From assembly GCA_027022775.1 (NCBI GenBank), contig JALVXO010000279.1, forward strand, positions 1-5,678: 5,678 bases of DNA, in the 5' to 3' direction. Shown here piece after piece: positions 4,549-5,678 of this stretch. Below the pieces are notes generated by a model. That model saw only the letters and a program-made list of their open reading frames with translations, was not told the DNA's origin and made no database searches. The DNA comes from Campylobacteraceae bacterium (lineage in GTDB: Bacteria > Campylobacterota > Campylobacteria > Campylobacterales > Sulfurovaceae). Both the position numbers and the translations under genes were made by a program. The stretch's first letter is position 1; every line of letters begins with the position of its first letter.

Positions 4549-4558
4549 GGCAGGATTG
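4549..4558 (+). repeat. Right 10-bp direct repeat flanking the pgi-galU repeat block
   Basis: The second exact copy of GGCAGGATTG, ending 24 nt before the galU ATG. Read in the pgi frame, the sequence after this copy stays open to a TAA at 4588-4590 that overlaps the galU start. Confidence 0.6.
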
Positions 4559-4582
4559 ATAAAGAACACATAAAGGATAGAA

Positions 4583-5437
4583 ATGATTAAAAAATGTTTA
4601 TTTCCCGCAGCAGGTTACGGAACCAGATTTTTGCCGGCTACTAAAGCAACTCCCAAAGAGATGCTGCCTATTTTAACAAAACCTCTTATTCAATACGGCG
4701 TAGAGGAGGCTATGGAGGCAGGGATTAACCAAATGGCAATAGTTACCGGGCGCGGCAAAAGAGCTATTGAAGACCATTTTGATATCAGTTACGAGCTTGA
4801 GCATCAGTTAAAAGGCGCTTCTAAAGAGAGTCTGCTTAATGAGATTAGAGAGGTTATAGAAAGCTGCACATTCTCTTACACCCGCCAAAAACAGATGCTG
4901 GGTTTAGGGCACGCCATTTTAACCGGTCAGACATTAATAGGCAATGAACCTTTTGCAGTAATTTTAGCTGATGATTTATGCTATAATGAAGACAAAGGGG
5001 TATTGGCGCAAATGGTTGAGATTTACCGAAAATACCGGTGCTGCGTTGTGGCAATACAAGAGGTGGCGCCTGAAAATACAAATAAATACGGAATTATAGA
5101 CGGCAAACTAATAGACGACAGCGACAATATTTACAGAGTCTCAACAATGGTAGAAAAACCCGACCCAAAAGATGCCCCCTCAAATTTGGCAATTATCGGA
5201 CGCTACATATTAACACCTGAAATTTTCGATGTGCTAAAAAACACAAAAGCCGGCAAAGGCGGCGAAATCCAATTAACCGATGCCCTTTTGGAACTGGCAA
5301 AAGAAGGAAAAGTGGTAGCATATAAATTCAAAGGCAAAAGATTTGACTGCGGAAGCGTAGACGGATTTGTGGAGGCTACTAACTTTTTTTATAATATTAA
5401 CTTAACTTTCGCACCTAACCCCCTCCAAAAATCCTAA
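4583..5437 (+). CDS. galU: UTP--glucose-1-phosphate uridylyltransferase
   Basis: GalU makes UDP-glucose and pyrophosphate from UTP and glucose-1-phosphate in the cytoplasm, supplying lipooligosaccharide, capsule and glycan synthesis. The 284-residue protein opens with the nucleotidyltransferase signature: GYGTRFLP (11-18), then TKATPKEMLP (20-29) with Lys25. It continues with the uridine-binding GLGHA (107-111), the metal-binding acidic pair Asp130-Asp131 (ILADDLC), VEKP (190-193), GGEIQLTD (226-233) and RFDCGS (253-258). Length and motifs are complete, so the gene appears intact. AAGGA (4573-4577) is 5 nt before the ATG. It is co-oriented with pgi, and the two products act one step either side of phosphoglucomutase. 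The intervening repeats include terminator-like hairpins, so galU may depend on read-through or on a promoter in the repeat block; I see no clear -10 box just upstream. The last ten residues look like a variable tail. Confidence 0.96.
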   Translation: MIKKCLFPAAGYGTRFLPATKATPKEMLPILTKPLIQYGVEEAMEAGINQMAIVTGRGKRAIEDHFDISYELEHQLKGASKESLLNEIREVIESCTFSYTRQKQMLGLGHAILTGQTLIGNEPFAVILADDLCYNEDKGVLAQMVEIYRKYRCCVVAIQEVAPENTNKYGIIDGKLIDDSDNIYRVSTMVEKPDPKDAPSNLAIIGRYILTPEIFDVLKNTKAGKGGEIQLTDALLELAKEGKVVAYKFKGKRFDCGSVDGFVEATNFFYNINLTFAPNPLQKS

Positions 5438-5529
5438 AAATCATACTGCAGTGCTAAATAAAACCTATCCTAATATAATGCTTTTGACAATATAAAAAAC
5501 TTTATTAAAATTTGCTTTTAAAAACCTTA
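5438..5529. other. AT-rich convergent intergenic spacer after galU
   Basis: Ninety-two bases lie between galU and the stop of the convergent partial frame. I find no convincing terminator hairpin for either gene. There is a TATAAT (5474-5479) and a TTGACA (5484-5489) followed 16 nt later by TAAAAT (5506-5511), a promoter-like pair facing right, into the antisense side of the neighbouring gene. Confidence 0.4.
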
Positions 5530-5678
5530 TCAAAACTCGGTTATATGAGCATTTAACCCAACTTTGCCACCCAACCTTAACCTTTGCTTAAAAAGTGCTA
5601 TTTTTAGATAAATCCAATAACCAAAAGTCCATAAAATCATAGTGTTTTCTTCTGAAATATTTTGTAGTGACCGAATTT
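5530..5678 (-). CDS. C-terminal end of an unrecognised protein, partial
   Basis: A minus-strand frame enters from the right edge and stays open for 48 codons to a TGA at 5530-5532, unusual in DNA this AT-rich. The residues read like a real protein end: a polar start (around SLQNISEENT), a hydrophobic aromatic segment (MILWTFGYWIYLKIALF, residues 13-29), then a basic KQRLRLGGK and a short tail ending HITEF. The gene would be convergent with galU. An internal ATG (5640-5642) has no good Shine-Dalgarno, so the start is most likely outside the window. I do not recognise the family; the hydrophobic segment could be a membrane helix or a buried helix. Confidence 0.55.
   Translation of the reverse strand, partial: IRSLQNISEENTMILWTFGYWIYLKIALFKQRLRLGGKVGLNAHITEF

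Noticed and set aside
5438..5529. Intrinsic terminator for galU
   Set aside because: A-rich and T-rich runs occur, but no stable GC-containing stem followed by a T-run was found.
5537..5556. GGTTA/TAACC inverted repeat
   Set aside because: Only five base pairs around a 10-nt loop, within the partial coding frame; not distinguishable from chance.

Overview
The window looks like a stretch of AT-rich bacterial chromosome, most likely from a Campylobacterota (Epsilonproteobacteria). The basis is the recalled resemblance of the short Pgi (about 408 residues) and of GalU to Campylobacter-type proteins, the co-directional pgi-galU pair, and promoters with a good TATAAT box but no clear -35 box. This is a judgement from memory, not a search result.

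Layout. Positions 1-889 (minus) hold most of a cell-envelope lipoprotein gene whose 3' end lies beyond the left edge. Across a 127-bp divergent promoter region are two small lipoprotein genes on the plus strand (1017-1214 and 1302-1598), each with its own TATAAT box and separated by an intrinsic terminator. A small membrane protein (1600-1830) begins one base after the second lipoprotein stops. It ends one base from the stop codon of a convergent ketopantoate-reductase-family gene (1832-2716, minus), with a perfect inverted repeat over both stops. After a divergent intergenic region comes pgi, whose best start is TTG 3055 rather than ATG 3001, then galU (4583-5437). A further minus-strand reading frame enters from the right edge and stops at 5530.

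Function. Pgi interconverts glucose-6-phosphate and fructose-6-phosphate, and GalU makes UDP-glucose from glucose-1-phosphate and UTP. Together they would feed sugar nucleotides to surface glycans; the linking phosphoglucomutase is not in the window. The PanE-like protein probably reduces a 2-oxoacid, possibly ketopantoate for pantothenate and CoA. The left side is a cluster of unrecognised envelope proteins.

The most unusual part is the roughly 300 bp between pgi and galU. It packs degenerate heptamer tandem repeats and three different palindromes, and it is bracketed by a perfect 10-bp direct repeat (GGCAGGATTG) at the end of pgi and just before galU. Joining the two copies restores a pgi frame that would run on and overlap the galU start by 8 nt. 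This suggests that a composite repeat cassette was inserted into an ancestrally overlapping pgi-galU junction. I see no CRISPR array, tRNA, rRNA, transposase or recognisable defence system.
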